Positions 1 to 8,979 of a stretch of 64,000 bases of DNA are shown piece after piece. The notes under the pieces are model-generated. The model saw only the letters and a program-made list of their open reading frames with translations, was not told the origin of the DNA and did no database searches. The stretch covers positions 1,178,001 through 1,242,000 of the forward strand of contig NC_018000.1 of the NCBI RefSeq assembly GCF_000265205.3. The letters run 5' to 3'. The stretch comes from Sinorhizobium fredii USDA 257 (GTDB lineage: Bacteria; Pseudomonadota; Alphaproteobacteria; Rhizobiales; Rhizobiaceae). The position numbers and the translations under genes are program-made. Each line of letters opens with the position of its first letter. The stretch's first letter is position 1.

Positions 1-128
1 CGCTGACCCGGGCGCTCGCCGACTATTTCAAGGCGCAGCAGGCGACGGTCGAAGTCGAATGGCATTCCGGCGGTCACGACATCCGCCAGAACGAGATCGC
101 GGCGATTGAGCGGTTTTTGAAGGGGTGA
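1..128 (+). CDS. 3' end of an alpha/beta hydrolase (esterase-like)
   Basis: Only the last 41 codons lie in the window (frame beginning at base 3, TGA at 126-128). The peptide includes WHSGGHDIRQNEIAAIERFL. A GGH(D/E)I segment followed by a final helix is typical of the catalytic-histidine region of carboxylesterase or phospholipase-like alpha/beta hydrolases. The catalytic serine and the start are outside the window, so substrate and exact family cannot be given. It converges on the efflux operon ending at 342. Confidence 0.55.
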   Translation, partial: LTRALADYFKAQQATVEVEWHSGGHDIRQNEIAAIERFLKG

Positions 129-341
129 AACCCATCTATCCCGGCTTATCGAGAAAGCTGCACGGGGAGAGCCCTTTATTATTGCAAAGGCGGGAAAACC
201 CATGGTCAAGGTTGTCCCGCTGGACCAGCCTTCAAGTACCGAAAACCGCCGAATTGGTTTCATGGCCGGTCAGTTTCAGGGTTCCGTACGATTTTGATCG
301 CCTGGGCCGAGATGAATCGAACGTATCTTCGGCGTATGAAG

Positions 342-1454
342 TCACTCCAGCCGACGGCGGAAGAGCCAAGCGGCCGATGAAAGCGTCACGACGGCAATCA
401 GGCACAGCGGCAGCGTCTGATGTACGACTTCGGCGAGCGGGATGTCCTTGAGGAAGACGCCCTTCACGATCACCAGAAAATAGCGCAGCGGGTTGATCAG
501 CGTCACCGGCTGCAGCCAGCTTGGCATGTTCTCGATCGGCGTCGCGAAACCGGAAAGCAGCATGGCGGGCACCATGAACAGGAAGGCCCCGAGGATCGCC
601 TGCTGCTGGGTCATCGATAGCGCCGAGATGAACAGGCCGAGCCCGACCACCGCGGCGAGATAGAAGATGGCGCTGCCGTAGAGCAGGAAGAGCGAACCGC
701 GGAGCGGCACGCCGAAGATGAAGACGGCGGCAAGAATATAGATCGTGATGTGGAAGAGCCCGATCATCATCGGCGGGATGAGCTTGCCGATGAGGATTTC
801 GTGCGTACGCAACGGCGAGACGATGAGCTGGTCGAAAGTGCCGAGCTCCCGCTCGCGCGCAACCGACAGCGCCGTGACAATCAGCCCGATCAACAGAGCG
901 ATGCTCGCCACCAGGTTCGGCACCATGAACCATTGATAGGTGAGATTGGGATTGAACCAGTTGCGGGCCTCGACCCTAATCGCCTCGGAGGCGGCGCGCT
1001 CGCCGGCCGGTGTTTCGGCTGCGAGCATACCGACGATTCGCCCCAGATAGCCGGAGACGATTTGCGAGGCGTTGGAGCGCCGTCCGTCCAAAATCATCTG
1101 CACCTCGGCGGGTCTTCCCGCCTCGATGTCGCGGGAGAAGGTAGGACCGATTTCGACGGCCGCCAGCACATGCTGGTTGTCGATGGCGACCCGGATTTCA
1201 GAGGGGCTGTTGGCGTGGCGGATCGAGCGAAAGGTCGGCGACCCACCGATTTGCTGCACAAGCTCCTGGCTCCAGTGCCCGTTGTCGCGATCCAACACCA
1301 TCAGGTCGACGTTGTTCACCTCCAGCGTCGCCGCATAGGAGAAGACGAGCAACTGGACGATCGGCGGGCCGATCAGGACGGTGCGACCCTTCGGATCCCG
1401 CAGCACGGCAAGAAGTTCCTTGACGATCAGCGCCTTCAGTCGACCCCACCACAT
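342..1454 (-). CDS. ABC-2 type permease, last gene of efflux operon (YbhR-like)
   Basis: A 370-residue inner-membrane subunit of an ABC-2 exporter. One membrane segment lies near the N-terminus, after the cytoplasmic motif KELLAVLRDPKGR. A large periplasmic loop follows, then a C-terminal block of about five membrane helices with the family pattern ERELGTFDQLIVSPLRTHEILIGK. I start it at the ATG at 1454, one base after the TAA of the upstream permease and behind an AGAGGA-type ribosome site, rather than at the longer upstream start that would overlap that gene by over 50 bases. It pairs with the permease at 1456-2607 to form the membrane channel. In Escherichia coli the equivalent YbhS/YbhR pair works with YbhF and YbhG. 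The exported compound cannot be read from sequence. Confidence 0.85.
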   Translation of the reverse strand: MWWGRLKALIVKELLAVLRDPKGRTVLIGPPIVQLLVFSYAATLEVNNVDLMVLDRDNGHWSQELVQQIGGSPTFRSIRHANSPSEIRVAIDNQHVLAAVEIGPTFSRDIEAGRPAEVQMILDGRRSNASQIVSGYLGRIVGMLAAETPAGERAASEAIRVEARNWFNPNLTYQWFMVPNLVASIALLIGLIVTALSVARERELGTFDQLIVSPLRTHEILIGKLIPPMMIGLFHITIYILAAVFIFGVPLRGSLFLLYGSAIFYLAAVVGLGLFISALSMTQQQAILGAFLFMVPAMLLSGFATPIENMPSWLQPVTLINPLRYFLVIVKGVFLKDIPLAEVVHQTLPLCLIAVVTLSSAAWLFRRRLE

Positions 1455-1455
1455 T

Positions 1456-2607
1456 TTACCCGATCCTCTTTCTGGTACTGCGCGCAGCCAGCGCGAAGAA
1501 AACGCAGCCAATCAGGAACATCACCGCAATTGCGCGGGCGAACACCGGCCAGATATCTCCGGCGAGAAACACCGTCTGCAGGCTGGGGATGAGATAGCGC
1601 GCCGGGACGATATAGGTGATCCACTGGATGACGGTCGGCATAGAGTTGATCTCGAAGAGGAAACCGGACAGCAGGAAGGCGGGCAGGAAGGCCGAAATCA
1701 ACGCGAGCTGCGAGGCGAGAAACTGATTCTTGGTGGCAGCCGAAATCAGCAGGCCTTGCCCGAGTGCCGGCATCAGGAACGTTGCCGAGAGCGCATAAAG
1801 CGCGAGTACCGAGCCGCGGAACGGCACGCCGAACAGGAAGACGGCGAGAAGCACGCAGAGCGTCATCGAGGCGAGGCCGAGGATGAAATAGGGAAGGAGC
1901 TTGCCGGCGAGCAGTTCGGCGGCCGAGACGGGGGTGGCCATCATCGCCTCCATCGTGCCGCGCTCCCACTCGCGAGCGACGACGAGGGAGGTCAGCAGCG
2001 TGCCGACCAGCGTCATGACGATAGCGATCGAGCCCGGAACGAGGAAGTTCCGGCTGGTCAGTTCAGGATTGAACCAGAAGCGCTGTTCGGCCGCGATCGC
2101 CGGCGGCTGGCCCCGGCCCTCCAGGGTGCGCTGACGCTCCCAATTGGTGACCGTTCCCTGGGCGTAGTTCTGAACGAAATTCGCCGTGTTCGGTTCGGAT
2201 CCGTCGACGATCACCTGGACCGCAGGATGGCGTCCCGCCGCGTGATCCGCGGCGAAGCGCGCCGGGATCACGACAATGCCGCGTACCCGGCCGAGGACGA
2301 GGTCGTCCTCGAATTCGCGGCGATCGCGACCATTGGCGACTGCGAAATAGCGCGACGCCTGAAAGCTCGCGGCGAGATCGCGCGTTAGCGGCGTCGCCTC
2401 CTCAACGACGAGGCCGATCCGCGTCCGCGTGGTATCGAGCGAAACGCCATAGCCGAACAAGAACAGCAGGATCAGCGGCAGCACAAAGGCGATCAGGATG
2501 CTGCTCGGGTCACGCACCACCTGATAGCTCTCCTTGCGCACGAGGGCTGCGAAGCGCCGTGCGCGGCCCGAGCGATCGGGCTCTGGCTTTTTCGGCGCGG
2601 CGTTCAC
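1456..2607 (-). CDS. ABC-2 type permease (YbhS-like) whose start codon was rebuilt by an IS
   Basis: A 383-residue paralogue of the next permease: N-terminal KESYQVVRDPSSILIAF and first membrane helix, periplasmic domain, then a helical block with REWERGTMEAMMATPVSAAELL. The present start is GTG at 2607. Its first base belongs to the IS110-family element and its TG to the original gene. Removing the element gives TAATGAACGCC, so the ancestral ATG overlapped the TAA of the ATPase gene (translational coupling). The element has broken that coupling and separated this gene from the operon promoter by 1.4 kb. Translation from GTG keeps the protein sequence (MNAAPKKPEP...) intact. Expression now depends on read-through or on a promoter within the IS. 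Confidence 0.85.
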   Translation of the reverse strand: MNAAPKKPEPDRSGRARRFAALVRKESYQVVRDPSSILIAFVLPLILLFLFGYGVSLDTTRTRIGLVVEEATPLTRDLAASFQASRYFAVANGRDRREFEDDLVLGRVRGIVVIPARFAADHAAGRHPAVQVIVDGSEPNTANFVQNYAQGTVTNWERQRTLEGRGQPPAIAAEQRFWFNPELTSRNFLVPGSIAIVMTLVGTLLTSLVVAREWERGTMEAMMATPVSAAELLAGKLLPYFILGLASMTLCVLLAVFLFGVPFRGSVLALYALSATFLMPALGQGLLISAATKNQFLASQLALISAFLPAFLLSGFLFEINSMPTVIQWITYIVPARYLIPSLQTVFLAGDIWPVFARAIAVMFLIGCVFFALAARSTRKRIG

Positions 2608-2619
2608 GCCGCCCTACCT

Positions 2620-2852
2620 TTCAGATGCTGTGTGAACAGCGCCTTGCGGTTTGCTACTGCTGTGGCAGGATCTCCGCCGGGCGGCGCTGCCGGGATGGTT
2701 TTCATGCTGGCTGCCATGGATGGCTCAGGAGGCAGATCCCCCGGTAGCGCCACACCGCCTCGACCGCTGATTAGGCTCCGCGATTGATCGCTGTGTAGGG
2801 CGATGACGGCGTGGGCGGAACGCCTGATCGTGGTCAACGCGCGGAGGGGAGA
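2620..2852 (+). ncRNA. candidate bridge RNA region of the IS110 element
   Basis: The only sizeable non-coding part of the element lies 5' of the transposase, where IS110-group elements such as IS621 are known to encode their bridge RNA. Two segments match the rebuilt target: ATTAGGCT (2770-2777) equals the right flank (4039-4046), and GAACGCC (2818-2824) is the reverse complement of the left flank (2599-2605). Each includes one core base, and each would pair with a different strand. About 40 nt lie between them, and GATTAGGC can also pair with GCCTGATC (2822-2829) with one G-U. RNA ends, strand and the donor-binding loop were not resolved. Confidence 0.55.
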
Positions 2853-4031
2853 ATGCGCATCAGTGTCGGCATCGATATTGCCAAGGACATCCACTGGGTC
2901 ACTGCCATCGATAGCGACGGTACCATCCATATAGACCGCAAGGTCGAGAATACCCCGACGGCGATCGCCGACCTGATCGACGAGCTGAGGGCGCTCGGCG
3001 GCACGGTCAGTATCGGCCTCGACGTCATCGGCGGCATCGCTGGGCTCATCGAGGCCATGTTGGCCGAGGCCGGTTTCTCCCTGGTTCATGTCCCCGGCCT
3101 GGCCGTCAATCGGGCGCGTCAGGGCACCGTCGGCGGCGAGAACAAGTCCGATCCGCGCGATGCCCAGACCATCGCCGATCAGGTCCGCATGCGCACCGAT
3201 CTGCGTGCGATCGAACCGACCTCTGAGCTCGATCTCGAGATCAGGCTGCTGGTTGGCCGGCGGCGCGATTTGGTCGATGCCCAAACCCAGCGTCTGGGGC
3301 GCATGCACGACCTGCTCGCCGCCATTTTTCCCGGCCTCGAGCGCAGCCTCGACCTCACCACCAAGGGGCCATTGCACCTTTTGACGCGCTATGTCACGCC
3401 AGCCGAACTGCGCGCCGCCGGCGCCAAACGGATCCTCCGCCATCTCAAGACCGGCGGCGGTATCCCGCACCCTGAGACCCTTGCCGAGCGCGCGCTCGCC
3501 GCCGCGGCCGAACAAGTCATCAGCGTGCCCGCCGAGCGCACGAGTGCGCGCCTCATCCGAGAACTGGCCGTCGAAGCGCTCGCAACCAGGGCCCGTCTCT
3601 TGGAGATCGACCGCGAGCTGGAGGCGCTTCTTCAACGCCACCCTGACGCGGCCCTCATCCGCAGCCTGCCCGGCATGGGGGTCGTGCTCACCGCCGAGTT
3701 CATCGCTGAGGCAGGCAATCTCTCCCGCTTCCGCTCGGCCGACGCGCTCGCCGCCGCGGCCGGCATCGCCCCCGTGCTGCGCCAATCCGGCAAAACCCGC
3801 TTCCTGCGACGTCCTGCCGGCGGCAATAAGGGCCTCAAGCGGGTCTTCTACCAGTCCGCCTTCTGTTCGCTCGCCCAGCCAGACAGCCGCGCCTTCTACG
3901 CCCGTAAACGCCGCGAGGGCAAACGCCATCATCAGGCCGTCATCGCTCTGGCCAGACGTCGCATCAACGTTCTGTGGGCCATGCTGCAAACCCGCTCCAC
4001 CTTCCAGGCCAGCTTCAAAATTGCCGCTTGA
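2853..4031 (+). CDS. IS110-family transposase (DEDD recombinase)
   Basis: A 392-residue RNA-guided-type recombinase. The N-terminal RuvC-like DEDD domain shows GIDIAKD (first Asp), GLDVIGG and NKSDPRDAQTIAD. The C-terminal Tnp domain has LPGMGVVLTAEFIAEAGNLSRF followed by the catalytic serine motif QSGKTR and GGNKGLKRVFY. The start is the ATG at 2853, behind GGAGGGGAGA, 14 codons inside the longest frame. All conserved acidic residues and the serine motif are present, so the enzyme looks active. It lies antisense to the host efflux operon. The long antisense frame over it (2604-4040) is a shadow. Confidence 0.93.
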   Translation: MRISVGIDIAKDIHWVTAIDSDGTIHIDRKVENTPTAIADLIDELRALGGTVSIGLDVIGGIAGLIEAMLAEAGFSLVHVPGLAVNRARQGTVGGENKSDPRDAQTIADQVRMRTDLRAIEPTSELDLEIRLLVGRRRDLVDAQTQRLGRMHDLLAAIFPGLERSLDLTTKGPLHLLTRYVTPAELRAAGAKRILRHLKTGGGIPHPETLAERALAAAAEQVISVPAERTSARLIRELAVEALATRARLLEIDRELEALLQRHPDAALIRSLPGMGVVLTAEFIAEAGNLSRFRSADALAAAAGIAPVLRQSGKTRFLRRPAGGNKGLKRVFYQSAFCSLAQPDSRAFYARKRREGKRHHQAVIALARRRINVLWAMLQTRSTFQASFKIAA

Positions 4032-4039
4032 CGAACGCA

Positions 4040-5788
4040 TTAGGCTGCCTCCTTCGCCTCCGAGCCCTGCACGAGAGCGATGAAGGCATCTTCCATGGTT
4101 GGGTCCGGCAGGTCCTTGCCGGCGACACGGGCCTTCATCTCGTCCGGCGAACCGAGCGCGATCGACCGGCCGCGATAGATGAGCGAGATGCGGTCGCAGT
4201 ATTCCGCCTCGTCCATGAAATGGGTGGTGACGAGAACCGTCACGCCCTTTTCGACGAGCCCGTTGATGTGCGTCCAGAATTCACGCCTGGTGATCGGATC
4301 GACACCGGAGGTCGGTTCGTCGAGGAACAGCACCTCCGGTTCGTGCAAGACGGCACAGGCGAGCGCCAGGCGTTGCTTGAGACCGAGCGGCAGGTCCTTC
4401 GCCGACATGTCGTGGATCGCGCGGAAATCGAAGATCTCCGTCATCAGATCGATCCGTTCGCGTTTCCTCGCGCCGGACAGTCCGTAGACGCCGGCGAAGA
4501 AATTCAGGTTCTGCAGCACGCTCAAATCGCCGTAGAGGGAGAATTTCTGCGCCATGTAGCCGAGGCGGTTGCGCGCCTCGGCCGCGTCGCGCCGAAGATC
4601 GAAGCCGGCGACGCGTCCGTCGCCGGCGGTCGGCTTCAAAAGCCCGCACAGCATCTTGAACGTGGTCGATTTGCCCGCGCCGTTCGGACCGAGCAGGCCG
4701 AAGATCTCGCCGCGGGGGATGTCGAAGGTGATGTTGTCGGCAGCGGTGAAATCGCCAAAGCGCTTCGTCAGCCCGCGCGCTTCGATCACCGGACGGCCGG
4801 CATCGGCGGCGAATGGCCGCTGAGTTTCGGCGAGACGCGACCGCCCGCCCGGACCGCCGCCGAGCATATCGACGAAGGCATCCTCGAACCGCGGCGGTGT
4901 GGCGGTGGCGCGACCGGGTGATGCCTCATCGAGCGAGGGAGGGATGAGACCCGGCTTCATCACCAGGCGTATCGCTTCGCCCTGTATGACGCCGTCGACG
5001 ACGCCTTCTTGATCGAGCAGGCGCGCAAGTCTTTCGCGGCGACGCCCCGTCGTGCCGGAAAGACGGAAGACGCGGTCTTCGACCCGCCGGGTCATCTCCT
5101 GGGGCGAGCCGCCAAAAAGTAACCTGCCCTGGTTGAGCAGCAAGACCTGATCGCAGGCCTCCGCTTCGTCGAGATAGGCCGTGGACCACAGCACGCCGAT
5201 GCCTTCCGCCGTCAGGTTCTCGACCATCTTCCAGAGATCGCGCCGCGAGATCGGATCGACTCCGACGCCGGGTTCGTCCAGGAGCAGCAGCCGCGGCTTG
5301 CGCAGCAGCGCGCAGGCAAGGCCGAGCTTCTGCTTCATGCCGCCGGAGAGCTTGCCGGCCAGCCGCGAGGTGAAGCGAGCCAGATCGGTGAATTCAAGCA
5401 GTTCGGCGAAGGTTCGGCCGCGTTCCGCCAGTGGCAACCCGCGCAGGTCGGCATAGAGATCGAGGTTTTCCTGAACCGACAGGTCCTCATAGAGCCCGAA
5501 GCGCTGAGGCATGTAGCCGATCGACCCCTGGATGCTGGCCGGGTCCCTGCGCGTATCGAAGCCGAGCACTTCGACGGTGCCTTCGTCCGGCAATATGAGA
5601 CCGGTCATCAGCCGGATGAGTGTCGTCTTGCCGGCGCCGTCAGGACCGACGAGGCCAGTGATCCGTCCGCCTGCAATGACGCCATCGATCGAGTCGAGGG
5701 CAGGGGGCGCCGCGCCGAACCGCTTGGAAACGGCGGCCAGCCGCACGAAGGGCGCCGCAACTGCGGCATCAGGACCACCAGCTGTCAT
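4040..5788 (-). CDS. Double-domain ABC exporter ATPase (YbhF-like)
   Basis: A 582-residue cytoplasmic ATPase made of two fused ABC domains, close to the 578 residues of E. coli YbhF. Domain 1 has Walker [10 protein letters not shown] near residue 50, signature LSGGMKQKL and Walker [12 protein letters not shown]. Domain 2 has Walker [10 protein letters not shown] near residue 365 and Walker [12 protein letters not shown], but its signature is the altered LPLGLKQRL, so the two ATP sites are probably unequal. The start ATG overlaps the hlyD stop (ATGA), and the stop formerly overlapped the permease start. It should power the two downstream permeases for drug or ion export. Confidence 0.9.
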   Translation of the reverse strand: MTAGGPDAAVAAPFVRLAAVSKRFGAAPPALDSIDGVIAGGRITGLVGPDGAGKTTLIRLMTGLILPDEGTVEVLGFDTRRDPASIQGSIGYMPQRFGLYEDLSVQENLDLYADLRGLPLAERGRTFAELLEFTDLARFTSRLAGKLSGGMKQKLGLACALLRKPRLLLLDEPGVGVDPISRRDLWKMVENLTAEGIGVLWSTAYLDEAEACDQVLLLNQGRLLFGGSPQEMTRRVEDRVFRLSGTTGRRRERLARLLDQEGVVDGVIQGEAIRLVMKPGLIPPSLDEASPGRATATPPRFEDAFVDMLGGGPGGRSRLAETQRPFAADAGRPVIEARGLTKRFGDFTAADNITFDIPRGEIFGLLGPNGAGKSTTFKMLCGLLKPTAGDGRVAGFDLRRDAAEARNRLGYMAQKFSLYGDLSVLQNLNFFAGVYGLSGARKRERIDLMTEIFDFRAIHDMSAKDLPLGLKQRLALACAVLHEPEVLFLDEPTSGVDPITRREFWTHINGLVEKGVTVLVTTHFMDEAEYCDRISLIYRGRSIALGSPDEMKARVAGKDLPDPTMEDAFIALVQGSEAKEAA

Positions 5789-6789
5789 GTGCCGGCCTCC
5801 GGACTCGGCAGGTGCACGGTCACCGGCATGCCCTGACGCAGGTCCGTGCCGGGCGTTGCGATGACGATCCGCAGCCGGTAGACGAGATCGGTCCTAAGCT
5901 CCGGCGTTTCCACCGATTTCGGCGTGAATTCCGCGACCGGCGAGATGAAGCCGATCGTTCCTTCATAGCCATGTGCAGGGTTGGTGTCCGAGGTCACCTT
6001 GACCTTCATTCCCGGATGGACGCGGCCAAGGTCCGGCTCGGCGACATAGGCACGGACCCAGACGGGCTTCGTCAGCGAAAGCACATAGACCGTGTCTGCC
6101 GGCGAGACGACTGCTCCGACCTCGCGGACGCGAGAGAGAAGGACGCCGGCGCTCGGCGCGACGAGCTCGACATCCTTAAGCGCCGTGCGGGCGCTCGCGG
6201 CCTTCGCTGTCGCGGCATTCGCCTGCGCTTCGGCTGTCGCTATGTCTTCCACGCGGCTTCCTTCTTCGAGCAGAGCCAAGGCTTCGCGTGCCGACGCGGC
6301 GCGGGCGGCAGCCGCGGCGCGGCTGGCGATCGCCTGGTCGAGTTCGGCTTGCGAGATCGTGCCGGCCGGCCGCAGTCGCTGCGCCCGCTGATAGGCGAGC
6401 TCGGCATTCTTGAGTTCAGCAAGGCGTTCATCATGGACGGCGCGGGCCTGGGCGATCTCGGTCGGGCGGGCGCCCGCCTTGAGTTTTGCGAGCGTGGCGC
6501 GGAGCGCCTCGGCATCCGCCTCGGCAGCATCCAGGGCCTGCTGGAAGGGCTCGGCATCGAGCCTGGCGATCACGTCACCGGCCTTGACGGGGTCGCCCTC
6601 GTCGACGCGAAGTTCGGCGATGCGACCGCTGACGCGAAAACCGAGCGACACCTGGCGGATATCGACATTGCCGTACAGGACCATGTTCCTGTTGTCTTCC
6701 GCCCAGCCGAGCCGCCCAGACAAATCCAGCCACCAGGCACCGGCCGCGCCCGCTACGAGGAGCAGGGTGATGAGAGCGATTTTCTTCAT
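5785..6789 (-). CDS. HlyD/AcrA-family membrane fusion protein (YbhG-like)
   Basis: A 334-residue periplasmic adaptor with one N-terminal membrane anchor ([20 protein letters not shown]). It is followed by a lipoyl-like half ([17 protein letters not shown]), a long alpha-helical hairpin rich in Ala, Glu and Arg, and the second lipoyl/beta-barrel part ([29 protein letters not shown]). The chosen start is the ATG at 6789, which overlaps the tetR stop (ATGA); the longer upstream frame would run 31 codons into tetR. Length and order match YbhG (332 residues). It would link the inner-membrane ABC pump to an outer-membrane channel, which is not encoded here. Confidence 0.88.
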   Translation of the reverse strand: MKKIALITLLLVAGAAGAWWLDLSGRLGWAEDNRNMVLYGNVDIRQVSLGFRVSGRIAELRVDEGDPVKAGDVIARLDAEPFQQALDAAEADAEALRATLAKLKAGARPTEIAQARAVHDERLAELKNAELAYQRAQRLRPAGTISQAELDQAIASRAAAAARAASAREALALLEEGSRVEDIATAEAQANAATAKAASARTALKDVELVAPSAGVLLSRVREVGAVVSPADTVYVLSLTKPVWVRAYVAEPDLGRVHPGMKVKVTSDTNPAHGYEGTIGFISPVAEFTPKSVETPELRTDLVYRLRIVIATPGTDLRQGMPVTVHLPSPEAGT

Positions 6790-7490
6790 GGCTGCCGGTC
6801 CTTCTCCGCACCGAGTATGGCCACGAGTTCGGCCGCGTGCCGGTGCAATGTGTCGATCTCCTTCGGTCCGGCGGTTTCCCATTCGAGCTGCGCATAGACG
6901 GCGGCATGCGCCATTCGGAACACCAGCACGCTCCCAACGAAGGAGAGGGTTCTGAGCCGGATGTGTTCGGAAGCCGGGTCGTCCTCGAGAATGGCGCCGA
7001 TCAGTCGGCGCGCCATCTCGATCATCGGCCGCATGATACTGCCGTAAATGCGCGTGAATGCCTCGGTCGGCTCCATCTGCTCGCGAATGATGAAGCGTGC
7101 CCAGCTTTCCGACTGCTTGCTGACGAAGAGAACGATCATCCTCTGGACCATCTGGGTGAGGAAGGCGCGCGCCTCGGCGGAGGTCATCGACTTGGCTTCT
7201 CCGTCGAGTTCAGCCAGGCGGCCGAGGATCGTTGCGCGCAGATCTCGAACATGATCGCCGATAAGAGCCGCGAGGTGCTCGGCTGCGGCGATATAGAGCC
7301 CTTCCTTGCCGCCGAAATAATAGGGGATCGCCTGCAGGTTAACGCCCGCCGCATCGGCGAGCATTCGCGTCGTGGCGCCGTCGAAGCCATAGCGGCCGAA
7401 TACGTCGATCGCCGCGGCGAGAAGTTTGTCTCGCGTCGCGTCGCCGCGCTCAGCCTTCAGCTGTGTCGTGGTGTCGTTGTTTTTGATCAT
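6786..7490 (-). CDS. TetR-family regulator of the efflux operon (CecR-like)
   Basis: A 234-residue repressor. The helix-turn-helix lies around residues 20-65 ([34 protein letters not shown]), followed by a long C-terminal ligand domain of the CecR type. It is the first gene of the unit, and its stop overlaps the start of hlyD by four bases, so it is likely autoregulated with the pump genes. In E. coli CecR (YbiH) controls ybhGFSR and influences sensitivity to chloramphenicol and cefoperazone. Here the effector is unknown. Two long TetR ligand classes share this layout, so the CecR name rests mainly on the operon order. Confidence 0.87.
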   Translation of the reverse strand: MIKNNDTTTQLKAERGDATRDKLLAAAIDVFGRYGFDGATTRMLADAAGVNLQAIPYYFGGKEGLYIAAAEHLAALIGDHVRDLRATILGRLAELDGEAKSMTSAEARAFLTQMVQRMIVLFVSKQSESWARFIIREQMEPTEAFTRIYGSIMRPMIEMARRLIGAILEDDPASEHIRLRTLSFVGSVLVFRMAHAAVYAQLEWETAGPKEIDTLHRHAAELVAILGAEKDRQP

Positions 7491-7560
7491 CTGCTTAAAT
7501 TACCCCATTCATCCGAATAAGTCAATCGATCGAATGAACGTGAGATCGAAGTTGAGAGGC
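7491..7560 (-). promoter_or_regulatory. Likely promoter/operator region of the tetR-efflux operon
   Basis: Immediately upstream of the tetR start the sequence is AT-richer than its surroundings and contains the imperfect inverted repeat TTCAT...ATGAA (about 7509-7543), with AATAAGTC and TCAATCGATCGAATG inside. This is where an autorepressor site would lie. The repeat is short and the assignment is inference from position. Confidence 0.3.
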
Positions 7561-7641
7561 CGCGAAGGGGGCAACCGAGGCTGCGCGCCCGACGATGGGC
7601 CTTTGAACCGACGTAAAAGCTCGATCAGCGGTATCGCGAGC

Positions 7642-8814
7642 TCAGGCGACTTGCTGTACGGCATCGAGCCGCCGCTGAAACAGCGCGGCGATGAGGTCCG
7701 ACTGCGTGACGATGCCAACAACCCGGTTGTCCGCGTCGACGACCGGCATGTGATGCAGGCCCATATCCGCCATGGGCGGCACGAGCTTGGCGATCATCGT
7801 TTCCGGCAGGGCCGACTGAACGCGGGTCGTCATGATTTCACAGACCAGCCGAGGCGATTTTGCCGGCAGGCCGATGATGTTGCCGATCCGCTCGCGCAGA
7901 CCGATCTGCAGTCGGCCATCCGCCGTTAGCGTCGCGTGCCTCATGAAGTCCGTCTGGGTGATGATGCCTACCATGCCGTCTTTCTCGGTTACGACCGGCA
8001 AGGCCTTGATGCGGTGTTCGACGAGCATCCGCCAGGCCTTGCGCAGCGTGGTCTCCGGCGCAACGGTCAGGACATCTCGCGACATGATCTCGCCGCAGGT
8101 GACTTCGCCAGACCGGCGGGTGAAGGCGCGTATCTGCGCCTGATGGACGAAGCTGTCGAGCTCCTCTGGACTGACGTCGACGACCTCGCCGTACTGCGCC
8201 AGCACGGCTTGCAAATCTTCCGGCACCACGCCGAGACGCTGGCTCGGCAAAGGATCTTGTGTCTTGTGGGGGTTGGCGGCGGGCGCAAGGTGAGGATAGC
8301 GCCGGCCCGTCAGATTATTGAAGACAAGCGCGACGGCGAGGATAAGCAGCGAATTGACAGCAACCGGCGACAGGACGAAGGCATAGCCGGCCTCCCGTAT
8401 GGCCGGACCGCCGAGCACGGCCGTGAGCGCGACGGCGCCGCTCGGCGGATGCAGGCAGCCGAGCAGCAGCATCAGACCAATCGCGACGGCGACGGCTATG
8501 GAGGCGGCGATAACCGGATCCGCAATGAGCAGAGCGCAAGTCACGCCGACCGTCGAAGCAACCACGTTGCCGCCGAGGATAGACCAGGGCTGGGCGAGCG
8601 GGCTCGAGGGCGCCGCGAAGAGCAGCACCGCCGAGGCGCCCATCGGCGCTATGAGCAGCGGCAGGCTGGCGTCAGTGCCGATGGCAAGCGTGCTGATGAA
8701 GCCGGTCAGCAATATGCCGATGAGCGCGCCGCAGGAGGAGCGCAGGCGCTCCCAGCCGTTGACCGGCACCAGCGAAGGCATGAAGCGTCGGAGGAGGACT
8801 GGGGCCTTGGACAT
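7642..8814 (-). CDS. HPP-family membrane protein with paired CBS domains
   Basis: A 390-residue inner-membrane protein. The first about 190 residues carry four or five membrane helices with the HPP-family motif and LLGCLHPPSGAVALTAVLGG. The C-terminal half has two CBS domains (about 240-375: CGEIMSRDVLTVAPETTLRKAW and CEIMTTRVQSALPETMIAKLV), which bind adenine nucleotides in related proteins. Plant HPP proteins move nitrite across plastid membranes; bacterial substrates are not settled. I start it at ATG 8814 (MSKAPVLLRRF), because the 28 extra codons upstream have no ribosome site or conserved look. It stands alone between the efflux operon and a two-component system. Confidence 0.85.
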   Translation of the reverse strand: MSKAPVLLRRFMPSLVPVNGWERLRSSCGALIGILLTGFISTLAIGTDASLPLLIAPMGASAVLLFAAPSSPLAQPWSILGGNVVASTVGVTCALLIADPVIAASIAVAVAIGLMLLLGCLHPPSGAVALTAVLGGPAIREAGYAFVLSPVAVNSLLILAVALVFNNLTGRRYPHLAPAANPHKTQDPLPSQRLGVVPEDLQAVLAQYGEVVDVSPEELDSFVHQAQIRAFTRRSGEVTCGEIMSRDVLTVAPETTLRKAWRMLVEHRIKALPVVTEKDGMVGIITQTDFMRHATLTADGRLQIGLRERIGNIIGLPAKSPRLVCEIMTTRVQSALPETMIAKLVPPMADMGLHHMPVVDADNRVVGIVTQSDLIAALFQRRLDAVQQVA

Positions 8815-8979
8815 GAATGCTCGCGAGCGATGCGGAAGGGTGGAACAGGGAACGAAGTGCACAGCGCAATAGCATGTGACTGGAGATTGGGCACGCAATC
8901 TGCATCCAAGAAAGCGCGGAGGATTAAAAAATATGCATTGTGCCCAATAAACATCCGGGCCACCGGATGATATCCAACT

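Larger units (their letters stand above)
2607..4037 (+). mobile_element. IS110-family insertion sequence, complete
   Basis: The element is bounded by two copies of the dinucleotide CA (2605-2606 and 4038-4039). Deleting 2607-4039 restores GGCGTTCATTAGGC, which on the minus strand is an overlapping stop/start (TAATGAAC) joining the ATPase and permease genes. The length, about 1.43 kb, fits the family. There are no terminal inverted repeats and no target duplication beyond the 2-bp core, as known for IS110 elements using a DEDD recombinase. Non-coding DNA is very unequal: 246 bp before the transposase and 6 bp after it. Confidence 0.85.

Noticed and set aside
2604..4040. 478-codon minus-strand frame exactly bridging the ATPase and permease genes
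   Set aside because: It is antisense to a well-supported IS110 transposase, and its start and stop overlaps come from the original stop/start junction split by the IS. The protein has no family character.
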